The notes below the pieces were generated by a model that searched no databases, was not told the origin of the DNA, and was given only the letters and a program-made list of their open reading frames with translations. Position numbers and translations under genes: made by a program. DNA of 64,000 bases from Flexivirga meconopsidis (lineage in GTDB: Bacteria > Actinomycetota > Actinomycetes > Actinomycetales > Dermatophilaceae): assembly GCF_026162425.1 (NCBI RefSeq), contig NZ_JAOBQJ010000001.1, positions 1,051,715 to 1,115,714 of the forward strand. Direction: 5' to 3'. This document shows, piece after piece, positions 8,133-16,966 of the stretch (the first letter of the stretch is position 1; every line of letters begins with the position of its first letter).

Positions 8133-9797
8133 CTAAATCCAGGAGTTCAGCCACATCCGCCACTGCCAGTGGTCGAACGGGATGACCTGTGCGGTCCAGA
8201 TCGGCCAGAAGAAGACGAACAGCGCGACGGTGACGATCGTGAACCCGCCGACGACCGCCTTGCCGACCATGATGCGTTGCGGCGGGGCGCCGGGCCGACC
8301 GAGGCAGAGGCCCAGGACGAAGACGCATGCGAGCACGACATACGGCGCGAACGCCACCGTGTAGAAGGTGAAGATCGTGCGCTCCTGGTAGAGGAACCAC
8401 GGCAGCCAGCCCGCGGCGACGCCGGCGAGGATCGCGCCCGCACGCCAGTCGCGGCGCAGTAGCCAGAAGAACAGCAACACCGCGAGCGCGACCGTGCCCA
8501 CCCACCAAATGCTGACGGTGCCGAGTGAGGTGATGGCCTTGCTGCAGGTGTCGGCGGTACAGCCGCCGGTCCCGCGCTTCGGGCTCTCGTAGAAGAACGA
8601 CGTCGGCCGGGTCTGCAGCATCCAGGACCACGGGTTCGACTGATAGGGGTGTTCGGAGGTGATGTCCGAGGCGGACTGCAGCATCTGGCTGTTGTATTCC
8701 CACAGCGACCGCAGCCAGTCCGGCATCCAGGCGAACAGTGAACTGTCCGGGGAGAAGCCGGAGTCCTTGGTCGCCGGGTTGTTGCTCGCCCACTGCCGGT
8801 CGTAGGCGTCGCTGCTCGCGATCCATCCCCACCAGCTGACCAGGTATGTCGTGAGCGACACCACGATGACGCTCACGCAGGCGGGCAGGCCGTCCTTGAT
8901 GAACGTCGCCGACCAGTAGTGCCGCACGCCGACCGCGCGCCGTGCGCCGAGGTCCCACAGCACGCTCATCAGGCCGAACGCCGCCAGGAAGTACAGGCCC
9001 GACCACTTGGTGGCGATGTCCATGCCGATGCAGAAACCGGCAACCCACCGCCACGGTCGCCAGCCCAGCCACGGGCCGGCCAGTGAACGCTGCTCCCAGG
9101 TCCCGGCGACCTGCATGGCGGCGACCTTGTCGGCCAGGATGCGCCGGGTGCGGGTGCGGTCGGCGAGCAGCGCGACGAAGGCGGCGAGTGCCCAGAACAT
9201 CACCATCCCGTCGAGGATCGACGTGCGGGACATGACGAACTCGGTGCCCTCGAAGCACAGCAGGATCGAGGCGAGCGTCGCCAGCACCGGCGACCGGAAC
9301 AGGTGCCAGGCGGCCCGGCCCACCAGGAAGATCGCGAGCGTGCCGAAGATCGCGACCGCGAACCGCCAGCCGAACGAGGAGTTGATCCCGAAGAGGTTCT
9401 CGCCCCACCCGATGAACCATTTGCCCATCGGCGGGTGGACCACGAAGTCCGGCTCGCTGCCGAACACGTGCGGGTTACCCATCGTGAACAACCCGTCGGG
9501 GTTGTTGGAGATGCCGGTGGACTTGTCCTGCTTGCGCTCGTAGCCGTACTGGATCAGCGACCAGCCCTCTTTGACGTAATAGGTCTCGTCGAAGATCAGC
9601 TGGTGCGGGCGGCCGACATTCCAAAAGCGCAGGATGCCGCCGATGACGGTCACGATGGCCGGACCGAGGAAGGCCCACAGCTTGGCATTCGCCGACCGGG
9701 GCGGTCCGAGCAGTCGCTCACGCAGCACCGCGCGCCGGTCGGCGAGGGGGTCACCGCCGGTGCTGTCGTCGGTCTCCCGAGCCAGCGTGACCGTCAC
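8133..9797 (-). CDS. pmt: Dolichyl/polyprenyl-phosphate-mannose protein O-mannosyltransferase
   Basis: A 554-residue GT39-family membrane glycosyltransferase that moves mannose from polyprenyl-phosphate-mannose to Ser/Thr of secreted proteins outside the membrane. The acidic first-loop motif is seen in LIFDETYYVKEGWSL (the catalytic DE pair), followed by about ten hydrophobic helices and a C-terminal conserved WPIWTAQVIP stretch. I chose the GTG at 9797 because AAAGGGA lies six bases before it; the longer reading frame to 9878 has no such site. Divergent from rsmI, an arrangement also known in mycobacteria (pmt next to the rsmI homologue). Confidence 0.9.
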   Translation of the reverse strand: MTVTLARETDDSTGGDPLADRRAVLRERLLGPPRSANAKLWAFLGPAIVTVIGGILRFWNVGRPHQLIFDETYYVKEGWSLIQYGYERKQDKSTGISNNPDGLFTMGNPHVFGSEPDFVVHPPMGKWFIGWGENLFGINSSFGWRFAVAIFGTLAIFLVGRAAWHLFRSPVLATLASILLCFEGTEFVMSRTSILDGMVMFWALAAFVALLADRTRTRRILADKVAAMQVAGTWEQRSLAGPWLGWRPWRWVAGFCIGMDIATKWSGLYFLAAFGLMSVLWDLGARRAVGVRHYWSATFIKDGLPACVSVIVVSLTTYLVSWWGWIASSDAYDRQWASNNPATKDSGFSPDSSLFAWMPDWLRSLWEYNSQMLQSASDITSEHPYQSNPWSWMLQTRPTSFFYESPKRGTGGCTADTCSKAITSLGTVSIWWVGTVALAVLLFFWLLRRDWRAGAILAGVAAGWLPWFLYQERTIFTFYTVAFAPYVVLACVFVLGLCLGRPGAPPQRIMVGKAVVGGFTIVTVALFVFFWPIWTAQVIPFDHWQWRMWLNSWI

Positions 9798-9913
9798 GTG
9801 CGTCCCTTTCGCGTGCCTGCTTGAACTCCCCGCGAGGTTAGCCGACGGATCGAGCGGCGCGCCGTCCGACGCGGGCAAGCGGCGGGCCTGTTCGCCGTGC
9901 GAGACTGCCGGGC

Positions 9914-10744
9914 GTGGCGATGGGAGTGCTCGTGCTGGCGGCGACGCCGATCGGCGATCCGCGGGACGCGGCGCCGCGGCTGGCGATCGAGCTGGCGGAC
10001 GCGGATCTGATCGCCGCAGAGGACACTCGCCGGCTGCGCCGGTTGCTCGACGACCTCGAGGTCGCCCCGCGCGGCGGCGTGACCAGCTATCACGAGCACA
10101 ACGAGCAGTCCCGCACCGCCGAGCTCGTCGACCGGCTGCGCAGCGGCGACCGGGTGGTGCTGGTCACCGACGCGGGTATGCCGTCGGTGTCCGATCCCGG
10201 TTACCGCCTGGTCACCGCCGCGGTCGCGGCCGGCGTGCGGGTGACCTGCGTGCCCGGTCCGTCGGCGGTGCTGATGGCGCTCGCGGTGTCGGGCCTGCCG
10301 GTCGACCGCTTCTGCTTCGAGGGATTCCTGCCACGCAAGGCCGGTGAACGCTCGCGACGGCTCGCCGGGCTGGCCGACGAGAAGCGCACCATGGTCTTCT
10401 TCGAGGCCCCGCACCGGCTCGCCGAGGCGCTCGCGGCGATGGCGGAGGCCTTCGGGGCCGATCGCGCCGCCGCCGTCTGCCGGGAACTGACCAAGACCTA
10501 CGAGGAGGTCCGCCGCGGCGGACTCGCGGAGTTGGCGGACTGGGCCGCCGAAGGTGCGCGCGGCGAGATCACCGTGGTGGTCGCGGGTGCACCGGCGATC
10601 AGCAGCACCGTGGAGGACGTGCTTCCCGCCATACAGCAGCGGGTGGCTGCGGGGGAGCGGCTGAAGACCGTCTGTGCCGAAATCGCAGCGGAGACAGGCC
10701 TTTCCAAGAAGCAGTTGTATGACGCAGCTCTCGCCGCGCGTTAG
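9914..10744 (+). CDS. rsmI: 16S rRNA (cytidine(1402)-2'-O)-methyltransferase
   Basis: A 276-residue SAM-dependent enzyme of the tetrapyrrole-methylase fold that 2'-O-methylates C1402 of 16S rRNA. Diagnostic segments are LVLAATPIGDPRDAAPR at the N-terminus, AAEDTRRLRRLL, SYHEHNE, LVTDAGMPSVSDPGYRLV and the VPGPSAVLMAL SAM-binding loop. GTG at 9914 and ATG at 9920 are both possible starts. The last 26 bp overlap the following membrane-protein gene, which suggests coupling. Confidence 0.95.
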   Translation: MAMGVLVLAATPIGDPRDAAPRLAIELADADLIAAEDTRRLRRLLDDLEVAPRGGVTSYHEHNEQSRTAELVDRLRSGDRVVLVTDAGMPSVSDPGYRLVTAAVAAGVRVTCVPGPSAVLMALAVSGLPVDRFCFEGFLPRKAGERSRRLAGLADEKRTMVFFEAPHRLAEALAAMAEAFGADRAAAVCRELTKTYEEVRRGGLAELADWAAEGARGEITVVVAGAPAISSTVEDVLPAIQQRVAAGERLKTVCAEIAAETGLSKKQLYDAALAAR

Positions 10745-12119
10745 CCCCGACCGCCGGTCGGCGGTCGGGCTCGGCGCGTCGGTCGCGGTCGTCGCGGCAG
10801 TCTTCTACGCACTGCTCGCGATCGGCCGCTGGCGGGCCGGCAACAGTGCCAACTACGACCTCGGCATCTTCGCCCAGGGGGCCGACGCGTGGTCGCGCGG
10901 GCAGTGGCCGGAGTCGCACATCCGCGGCCTGTCGCTGCTCGGCGACCACTTCAGCCCGCTGCTCGCCTCCTGGGGCGTGCTGTGGCACTTCTGGCCGACA
11001 CCGCCGACGCTGCTGATCACGCAGGCGGTCCTGCTCGCAGCCGGACTCGGGGTGATCGTCGCCTACACGCGACAGGTGGCCGGGCTGCGACTGGCGTTGT
11101 TCGTGGCGGTCGTCGGGCTGATGTCGCGGGCGGTGCTCACCACCGCGATGTTCGACGTGCACGAGGTCGCTTATGCGGCAATTGCGTTGGCAGTGTTGTG
11201 CATTGCGCTGTTGCAACACCGATTCGGCTGGGCGGTCGCGGCCTCGGTGTGGCTGTTGCTGACCAAGGAGGACATGGGGCTGACGGTCTTCGCGGCCGGC
11301 GCGTGCTGGTGGTGGATGCACCGCGGCGACGGGTGGCGACGCCCGCTGATCCTGGCCGGGCTCGGCGTCGCCGGGGTGATCGTCGCGATGCTGGTGCTCG
11401 GTGCGTTCGCACCCGGCAGCGGCACCGGCTACCTGGCCTATTTCGGCATCGGCTCCAGCAACAAGCTGCCGGTGCCGGAGGACCACAGCCTCAGCCCGCA
11501 GCGCCTGCTGCCGGTGCTGATGTACGTCGTGACCGCGCTCGGCATCGGGGTGCGCTCCAAGCTGACGCTGCTCGCCATACCGACGCTGCTGTGGCGAGCC
11601 GCATCGTCGAACATCCACTACTGGGCGCTCGACTTCCACTACGACCTGGTGCTGTGGCCGATCGGGTTGCTCGCCTTCGTCGATGTATGCCGAAAGGGAC
11701 TGCCCCGGCTGCGTTCTCGCGGCGGCGTGGTGGTCGCGATCGCCACTGTCGCGAGCCTCGCCCTCGGCATTGCCGAGCTGCAACAGCGCGCGGTCACCCC
11801 GAGCTCCACCGTTCGCACCGCACCGGTCGTGCGGGATATCCGCTCGCTCGCGGGGGACCACCTGCCGAAGGGTGCGAAGGTCGCCACCCAGATGGACGTC
11901 GGGCCCTACCTGGTGCCGCGTTACGACGTCTACTCGTTGCGGCCGGACCAGCGGCCGCGGGTCGACTACGTGATGTTCACCGACAAGGCGCGTTGGACCT
12001 ATCAGGTGCCGGTCTGTGCCCGTAGGCGCCTGGTGCGCGAAGGCACCGAGGTCTGGCGCCGCGGCATCGTCACGCTCGTGAAACTGCCCAGCACACAGGT
12101 GATTACGCCGACGTGCTGA
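10719..12119 (+). CDS. DUF2079 family polytopic membrane protein
   Basis: A 466-residue protein with about ten hydrophobic segments and the DUF2079 N-terminal signature: NYDLGIFAQ, then GDHFSPLL. Such proteins resemble integral membrane glycosyltransferases of the GT-C type, but no reaction has been assigned that I can state. The ATG at 10719 lies inside the rsmI tail. The 3' end overlaps the convergent TetR gene by 17 bp. A TAT-GCC in the middle and several other sites here carry the window-wide octamer described in the findings. Confidence 0.8.
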   Translation: MTQLSPRVSPDRRSAVGLGASVAVVAAVFYALLAIGRWRAGNSANYDLGIFAQGADAWSRGQWPESHIRGLSLLGDHFSPLLASWGVLWHFWPTPPTLLITQAVLLAAGLGVIVAYTRQVAGLRLALFVAVVGLMSRAVLTTAMFDVHEVAYAAIALAVLCIALLQHRFGWAVAASVWLLLTKEDMGLTVFAAGACWWWMHRGDGWRRPLILAGLGVAGVIVAMLVLGAFAPGSGTGYLAYFGIGSSNKLPVPEDHSLSPQRLLPVLMYVVTALGIGVRSKLTLLAIPTLLWRAASSNIHYWALDFHYDLVLWPIGLLAFVDVCRKGLPRLRSRGGVVVAIATVASLALGIAELQQRAVTPSSTVRTAPVVRDIRSLAGDHLPKGAKVATQMDVGPYLVPRYDVYSLRPDQRPRVDYVMFTDKARWTYQVPVCARRRLVREGTEVWRRGIVTLVKLPSTQVITPTC

Positions 12120-12750
12120 CGGCACCCGACGCGTGGATCGAGGCGAGCACACCGCGCAGATTGGCGACCAACCGCTCCGGCGGGTAGCGGTCGGGGTCGG
12201 TGATCACCAGCCGGGCGAACTGCTCACCGGCCACCAGCAACACCTGCGACAGCACCTCGGGTTCGACGTCGGGTGTCCCGCGGTCACGCAGCCCGTCGGC
12301 CAGTCGCTGCTCGAGTGTCGACCGGATGAGTTCGCGGGTTTCCTCGATGCGCTCGCGTACGTTCTCCGGCGTGCCGTGCACCAGGTCGAGCACCGGGCGC
12401 CATACCTCGGGCTCGGTGCGGGCCGCTTCGAGCAATCCACTGACCAGATGCACCAGCCACCCGTCGAGATCGTCATCGGGCGCCTTTCCCATCAGCGTGA
12501 CCATGGTGGTGAGTGCTCGCTGCTGGGTGCGGTCGAGCAGCGCATCGAGCAGCGGAGCGAGCCCGCCATACGCGCTGTAGACCACGGGTCGGGTGACCCC
12601 CGCCTCCCGGGCGATCGCGTCGACGTTGAGCCGGGCATAACCCTCGCGCAGCAGGACCTGCAGCGCGGCATCCTGCAACTGCTCGCGGCGGTCCTGCACG
12701 GGCATACGAGCTGCGTACCTGCGCCGAGAGCCCGAAGCGTTGGAAGCCAT
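12103..12750 (-). CDS. TetR family transcriptional regulator
   Basis: A 215-residue regulator. The N-terminal helix-turn-helix (about residues 18-62) reads RREQLQDAALQVLLREGY, then AIAREAGVTRPVVYSAYGG. The C-terminal ligand domain is unassigned. ATG at 12750 was preferred to the upstream in-frame start at 12837 because the longer form would run through a perfect palindrome and the neighbouring start. Divergent from the MpaB-type oxygenase gene; the shared palindrome at 12767-12794 is the likely operator, giving autoregulation plus control of the oxygenase. Confidence 0.88.
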   Translation of the reverse strand: MASNASGSRRRYAARMPVQDRREQLQDAALQVLLREGYARLNVDAIAREAGVTRPVVYSAYGGLAPLLDALLDRTQQRALTTMVTLMGKAPDDDLDGWLVHLVSGLLEAARTEPEVWRPVLDLVHGTPENVRERIEETRELIRSTLEQRLADGLRDRGTPDVEPEVLSQVLLVAGEQFARLVITDPDRYPPERLVANLRGVLASIHASGAVSTSA

Positions 12751-12766
12751 GGTCAAAACATACTTC

Positions 12767-12794
12767 ACTGGTGTAGCTTTGAATCTACACCAGT
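12767..12794. promoter_or_regulatory. TetR-type operator palindrome
   Basis: Perfect 10-bp inverted repeat, ACTGGTGTAG (12767-12776) and CTACACCAGT (12785-12794), with an 8-bp AT-rich centre. It lies 17 bp before the TetR start and 33 bp before the oxygenase start, where a repressor would block both promoters. Confidence 0.85.
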
Positions 12795-12826
12795 GTAGTA
12801 ATAATCTGATCGCCCAAGGAGACCTC

Positions 12827-13915
12827 GTGTTCCTCAAGACTCGTAAGCAGTTGGCCGCACAGTTCGAGCCGGCCGCCGACTACGGCTTCTTCGGCCCTGA
12901 CTCAGTGAGTTGGAAGGTCTGGGGCCACCCGACGTCCTACATCCTGGGTTTCGCGCGGTCGGTGACGATCGAGCACTTCGACCCCAATCTGGCCGCCTCG
13001 GTCGTGCAGTCCGGAGGCGTGAAGGCTCGGCCGCACACCCGCTACGCACGCACCATGCGCTACTTCTCGATGGTCGCGTTCGGCGCCACCGAACCGACCG
13101 CGAAGGCCGCGGACATCCTGGTGAAGGTGCACTCCAAGGCGATCGGCCACGACCCGGTCACCGGCGGGACGTATGACGCCAACGACCCCTCCTCGCAGCT
13201 GTGGATCCACATCACCGCCTGGCACTCGATTCTCTACTGCTACGAGAAGTTCGGCCCCGGCAAGCTGAGCGCGGCCGAGGAGTTGCAGTACTGGCAGGAG
13301 TGCGCCCGTGCCGCAGAGTTGCAGACCATCGACCCGGCCGACGTGCCGCGCGACCGCGAGGCGGTGCGTGCCTACTTCGACGCGTGGCGTCCGCGGCTCG
13401 CCGGCTCGGAGGACGCCCAGGACATGATCGACTTCATCCTGCATCTGGACGTCGCGCTGCCGCCGGACCTGGAGAAGTGGAAGCGCGCGTCGCTGATGCC
13501 GGTCATCCGCATCCTGAGCAAGGCGGTCGTCTCCACCTACCCGAAGCACATGCGGGCGCTCGGCGACGTGCACCAGAGCGCGCTGATGGACGCGGCCGTG
13601 CTGGCTCCGACCAAGCTGATCCACCTGGTGCTGGCGAAGTCGCTCAATGCGCGAATGCTGTTGATGGGCATGCTCGCTCCCGATGCGATGGAGACGGGTG
13701 CGCCCGCGGTCCTCGGCCTGCCGGCCAAGAACCCGATCACGATGACGCCGCGCGAGGCGCAGGCCAAGTACGGCTACGACATTCCGGCGCAGGCTCACCT
13801 GGCGATGCGCGCCAAGCAGCAGGAGCGCGTCTTCAAACAGCACGAGAAGCCGAGCGACGACGGCCTGCGCGAGTCCGAGGAGTTGATCGGCCAGATGTTC
13901 GCGCACGCCGGCTGA
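12827..13915 (+). CDS. MpaB-type oxygenase (DUF2236 family)
   Basis: A 362-residue protein of the DUF2236 family, whose best known member is the fungal oxygenase MpaB; bacterial Latex-clearing proteins are distant relatives. Visible family features are WGHPTSYILGFAR near the N-terminus, VHSKAIGHD, and the histidine-containing LWIHITAWHSILYCYEKFGP segment, suited to heme or metal binding. GTG at 12827 has AAGGAG seven bases upstream. Substrate unknown. Expression is probably released when the divergent TetR protein binds a small hydrophobic inducer; this is inference from the shared operator. Confidence 0.8.
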   Translation: MFLKTRKQLAAQFEPAADYGFFGPDSVSWKVWGHPTSYILGFARSVTIEHFDPNLAASVVQSGGVKARPHTRYARTMRYFSMVAFGATEPTAKAADILVKVHSKAIGHDPVTGGTYDANDPSSQLWIHITAWHSILYCYEKFGPGKLSAAEELQYWQECARAAELQTIDPADVPRDREAVRAYFDAWRPRLAGSEDAQDMIDFILHLDVALPPDLEKWKRASLMPVIRILSKAVVSTYPKHMRALGDVHQSALMDAAVLAPTKLIHLVLAKSLNARMLLMGMLAPDAMETGAPAVLGLPAKNPITMTPREAQAKYGYDIPAQAHLAMRAKQQERVFKQHEKPSDDGLRESEELIGQMFAHAG

Positions 13916-13974
13916 CGCGTAGCACCCGCCCGACACCCGCATCTGCGGACAACCCGCATCGACCGGCACCACAC

Positions 13975-14015
13975 CGAGGGGTACCCGAATCCGCCCGTAT
14001 TTCGGGTACCCCTCG
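13975..14015. terminator. Hairpin between convergent genes
   Basis: Perfect 15-bp arms, 13975-13989 and 14001-14015, with an 11-nt loop and no T-tract. It sits between the oxygenase and the YhgE-like gene and would serve both strands. Confidence 0.8.
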
Positions 14016-14036
14016 ATGCCTGCGTGGGCCGCTCGA

Positions 14037-15080
14037 TCAGACGGCGGCCAGTTGGTGGCGGGGTGCCGCGTCGGTCGGGGCGGTGCCCACCGTGCCGGTG
14101 TCGCCCGCAGCGCGCCGGCGGCGCAGGAATGCGGCCAGCTGCAGGCCGAGGCCGACGAGCAACCAGCACCCGGTGACTATCAGCGGTGCGAGCGCACCAT
14201 GGCCGTCGAAGAACGCCACGGAACGCAACGCGCTGTTGGTGGCGCCGACCGGCAGCAGCTGACCGGCCGCGCCCCAGCCGGTGGGCAGCATCTCCGGCGC
14301 GCTCGTCGCGCCGGACAGCGCGTTGCCGGTGATCATCATCAACAGCACGCCGGCACCGATGCCCGCCGGGCCGATGAGGCTCTCCAGGCCGAGGATCATC
14401 ATCGAGACCGCGCCGATCCCGAGGGAGACCACGCCACTGTTCGCCAGGTAGTTGCCGTCGAGTGTGCCGAGCCAGAACTGCAGCAGAGCCGTCATGGCGA
14501 AACCACCCGCGATCGCGAATCCGGTTGCCACCAAAGTGCGGTCGCGCCGGCGGCGGATCAGGAAGGTCGAGGCGGCGGCGCAGATGACCGAGCCCAGGGC
14601 GATCGGCAGCATCGACACCCCGATGCCGATGCCGTGCGGGTCGTCCGCCGGGGCCGGTACGACGTCGCGGGTCGTCGCTGGCAGGTGGCCGGCGCGCGCG
14701 ATGCCCGCGCCCGCTTGGCTCAACAATTGCGCGACGGTCGATGAGCGTGCCGATGCGGTGAGCACCTCGACGTTGTTGCCCGTGAGCACGAAGGCACCGT
14801 AAGCGTCGTGATCGGTGATCCGCTGGGTCGCAGCGGTTTCGTCGGAAACGACGGTGACCTCGAACGCACCCGGATTGTGTTGTTGGAGAGCGGCTTTCAC
14901 TCCCTCCGTGGCGGCTGGTGGGCCACTGATCACGATGGGGAGATCGCGGGGTGCGCTGTTCACCGCTGGCCAGGCGAAGAGAGCGAGGAGGGCGCTGAGG
15001 CCGGTGGCCAGCGCGAGCACGAGGCCCACGCCGCGACGACCGTCAGGGGTGGCCGCGTGGCGCGGCGAGGTGCTGGTCAT
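14037..15080 (-). CDS. YhgE/Pip-like (ABC-2 type) membrane protein
   Basis: A 347-residue membrane protein: one N-terminal helix (about residues 20-40), an extracellular domain of about 130 residues, then five or six C-terminal helices (about 170-335). This is the topology of the YhgE/Pip family, related to ABC-2 permeases. ATG at 15080 has GGAGG seven bases upstream. Divergent from a TetR gene with two copies of GAATGTTC(A/G)TTC between them, so likely under its control. A second protein of the same type, with a MarR partner, is at 56436-57476. It may act as an efflux or export component; no substrate can be named. Confidence 0.75.
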   Translation of the reverse strand: MTSTSPRHAATPDGRRGVGLVLALATGLSALLALFAWPAVNSAPRDLPIVISGPPAATEGVKAALQQHNPGAFEVTVVSDETAATQRITDHDAYGAFVLTGNNVEVLTASARSSTVAQLLSQAGAGIARAGHLPATTRDVVPAPADDPHGIGIGVSMLPIALGSVICAAASTFLIRRRRDRTLVATGFAIAGGFAMTALLQFWLGTLDGNYLANSGVVSLGIGAVSMMILGLESLIGPAGIGAGVLLMMITGNALSGATSAPEMLPTGWGAAGQLLPVGATNSALRSVAFFDGHGALAPLIVTGCWLLVGLGLQLAAFLRRRRAAGDTGTVGTAPTDAAPRHQLAAV

Positions 15081-15095
15081 GTCTGCCTCCAAAAC

Positions 15096-15166
15096 GAATG
15101 TTCATTCTTTTTGTACTGCCAGCGTCCTCGGGTTCGCGCCTCCTGTCAAACAGAATGTTCGTTCTG
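15096..15166. promoter_or_regulatory. Paired TetR operator-like sites
   Basis: Two related imperfect palindromes, GAATGTTCATTC at 15096-15107 and CAGAATGTTCGTTCTG at 15151-15166, share the core GAATGTTC(A/G)TTC. The first is just upstream of the YhgE-like start on the minus strand. The second ends 12 bp before the TetR start, so binding at both would repress both directions. Confidence 0.8.
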
Positions 15167-15178
15167 TATGGTTGCGGC

Positions 15179-15784
15179 GTGCCTCGCATTTCCGAAGAAC
15201 GTCGTGCCCAACGCCGGGACCAGATTGTCCGGGCCGGCACGCGCTGCGCCATACGCTCCGGCCTGGACGGGATGACGATGGCTCAGGTGATCCGTGAGTC
15301 GGGCTTGTCTGCAGGCGCGGTCTACGGATACTTCGCGGGCAAGGCGGATCTTGTTGCGGCGATTGTGGATTCGCAGCTGGACGAGATCGTCGGGCTGCTC
15401 CATGGCTTTGCGGTGGCCGACGAGCTGCCGGACATTCCGGCGCTGATGAAGACCCTCACCGATGAGATCGAACGCCTGGCGCAGAGCCCTGATGGCGACC
15501 TCAGCGTGATGATCCTGCTCAGCTGGGGCGACGCCGCCAAGAGCCAAGCCTCTCGGCGGCTGATCAAGGGCCGGCTGCAGACTGTGATCAAGGAATGGGA
15601 GGTCATCGTCGGCAGAATGCAGGCCGACGGTCGTCTGGACCCGAAGGCCGACACCGGCGACCTGGCACGCGTGGTGCACTCCTCATTACCGGGCTACATC
15701 CTGTTGCGGATGGTCGACGCGGCACCGACCCCGACGGGGTTCGCCGACGGGTGGCGATCGCTGCTCGGGCAAGATGATCGCTGA
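15179..15784 (+). CDS. TetR family transcriptional regulator
   Basis: A 201-residue TetR protein. The DNA-binding domain spans about residues 8-55, with MTMAQVIRESGLSAGAVYGYF as the helix-turn-helix. GTG at 15179 was chosen because the upstream in-frame start at 15098 would translate through both operator palindromes. The stop overlaps the ATG of the acyl-CoA dehydrogenase (TGATG), so it may be cotranscribed with the dehydrogenase and CoA-transferase as well as controlling the divergent YhgE-like gene. It contains an in-frame rare leucine TTA codon at 15686. Confidence 0.88.
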   Translation: MPRISEERRAQRRDQIVRAGTRCAIRSGLDGMTMAQVIRESGLSAGAVYGYFAGKADLVAAIVDSQLDEIVGLLHGFAVADELPDIPALMKTLTDEIERLAQSPDGDLSVMILLSWGDAAKSQASRRLIKGRLQTVIKEWEVIVGRMQADGRLDPKADTGDLARVVHSSLPGYILLRMVDAAPTPTGFADGWRSLLGQDDR

Positions 15785-16947
15785 TGGACTTCGCACTCAC
15801 CGACGACCAACGCGCCCTGCAGCAGGGCGCCCGCGATCTCGCGCGCAGCTTCCCGGACGACTACTGGGCCGAGCGCGACTCCAACGGCGAATTCCCTTGG
15901 GATTTCTACCGATCGTTCGCCGACGGGGGATGGCTCGGCATCGCCATACCGACCGAGTATGGCGGGGGAGGCCTCGGCATCCTCGAGGCCTCGCTGCTGC
16001 TGCAGGAGGTCTCCGCGTCGGGCGCCGGGATGAACGGCTGCTCCACGATGCACCTGACGATCTTCGGGCTCAACACGATCGTGAAGCACGGCAGCGAGCA
16101 ACTGCGGCAAGAGGTGCTGCCGCGGGCGGCCGACGGGTCGCTGCACGTGTGTTTTGGGGTCACCGAGCCCGATGCCGGCACCGACACCACCAACATCTCG
16201 ACGTTCGCGCATCGCACCGCCGACGGCTACCGCATCCGTGGCCGCAAGGTGTGGATCACCAAGGCCGGTGACTCCCAGAAGATGGTGCTGATCACCCGCA
16301 CCGCGCCGCGCGACGAGTCGCACCGCACGGCCGGCATGACTCTCTTCCTGGTCGACCTCGACTCACCGCAGGTGCAGCTGACGCTGATCCCCAAGATGGG
16401 TCGCAACGCCGTGGCGTCATACGAGGTGGTGTTCGACGACCTCGAGGTGCCGGAGTCCGCGCGAATCGGTAATGAGGGCGAGGGTTTTCGCTACCTGCTC
16501 GACGGACTGAACCCGGAGCGCATCCTGCTCGCGCACGAGGCGCTGGGGCTTGGCCGGGCCGCGCTCGAGCGCGCGACGCGCTACGCCAAGGAGCGAGTGG
16601 TCTTCGGCCGGCCGATCGGGCAGAACCAGGGTGTGGCCTTTCCGCTCGCGGAGGCAGCGACCCGGCTGGACGCCGCGGAGCTCATGGCGCGCCAGGCGGC
16701 CTGGCGCTACGACCAGGGGCTGCCCTGTGGACGTGAGGCCAACATGGCCAAGTGGCTGTGTGCCGACGCCGGCTTCACCGCCGCGGATCAGGCGATCCAG
16801 ACACACGGCGGCATGGGCTATGCGCGCGAGTATCACGTGGAGCGATATTTTCGCGAGGCACGCATCCTGCGGCTGGCTCCGGTCAGCCAGGAGATGGCGA
16901 TGAACTACATCGCCCAGCACGTGCTGGGACTGCCCAAGTCCTACTGA
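15784..16947 (+). CDS. Acyl-CoA dehydrogenase
   Basis: A 387-residue FAD-dependent acyl-CoA dehydrogenase of normal length, introducing an alpha,beta double bond into an acyl-CoA. Family segments: CFGVTEPDAGTDTTNI (substrate/FAD loop), KVWITKAGDS, RVVFGRPIGQNQGV, and IQTHGGMGYAREYHVERYF. At the usual C-terminal catalytic position (the EGT of medium-chain enzymes) the sequence is LAPVS. A glutamate in GLNPERI (E245) occupies the place of the catalytic base of isovaleryl- and long-chain-type enzymes. This suggests a branched or long substrate, as inference. Its CaiB-type neighbour could supply the CoA ester. Confidence 0.9.
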   Translation: MDFALTDDQRALQQGARDLARSFPDDYWAERDSNGEFPWDFYRSFADGGWLGIAIPTEYGGGGLGILEASLLLQEVSASGAGMNGCSTMHLTIFGLNTIVKHGSEQLRQEVLPRAADGSLHVCFGVTEPDAGTDTTNISTFAHRTADGYRIRGRKVWITKAGDSQKMVLITRTAPRDESHRTAGMTLFLVDLDSPQVQLTLIPKMGRNAVASYEVVFDDLEVPESARIGNEGEGFRYLLDGLNPERILLAHEALGLGRAALERATRYAKERVVFGRPIGQNQGVAFPLAEAATRLDAAELMARQAAWRYDQGLPCGREANMAKWLCADAGFTAADQAIQTHGGMGYAREYHVERYFREARILRLAPVSQEMAMNYIAQHVLGLPKSY

Positions 16948-16966
16948 CCAGCGAAAGGCGACACGA

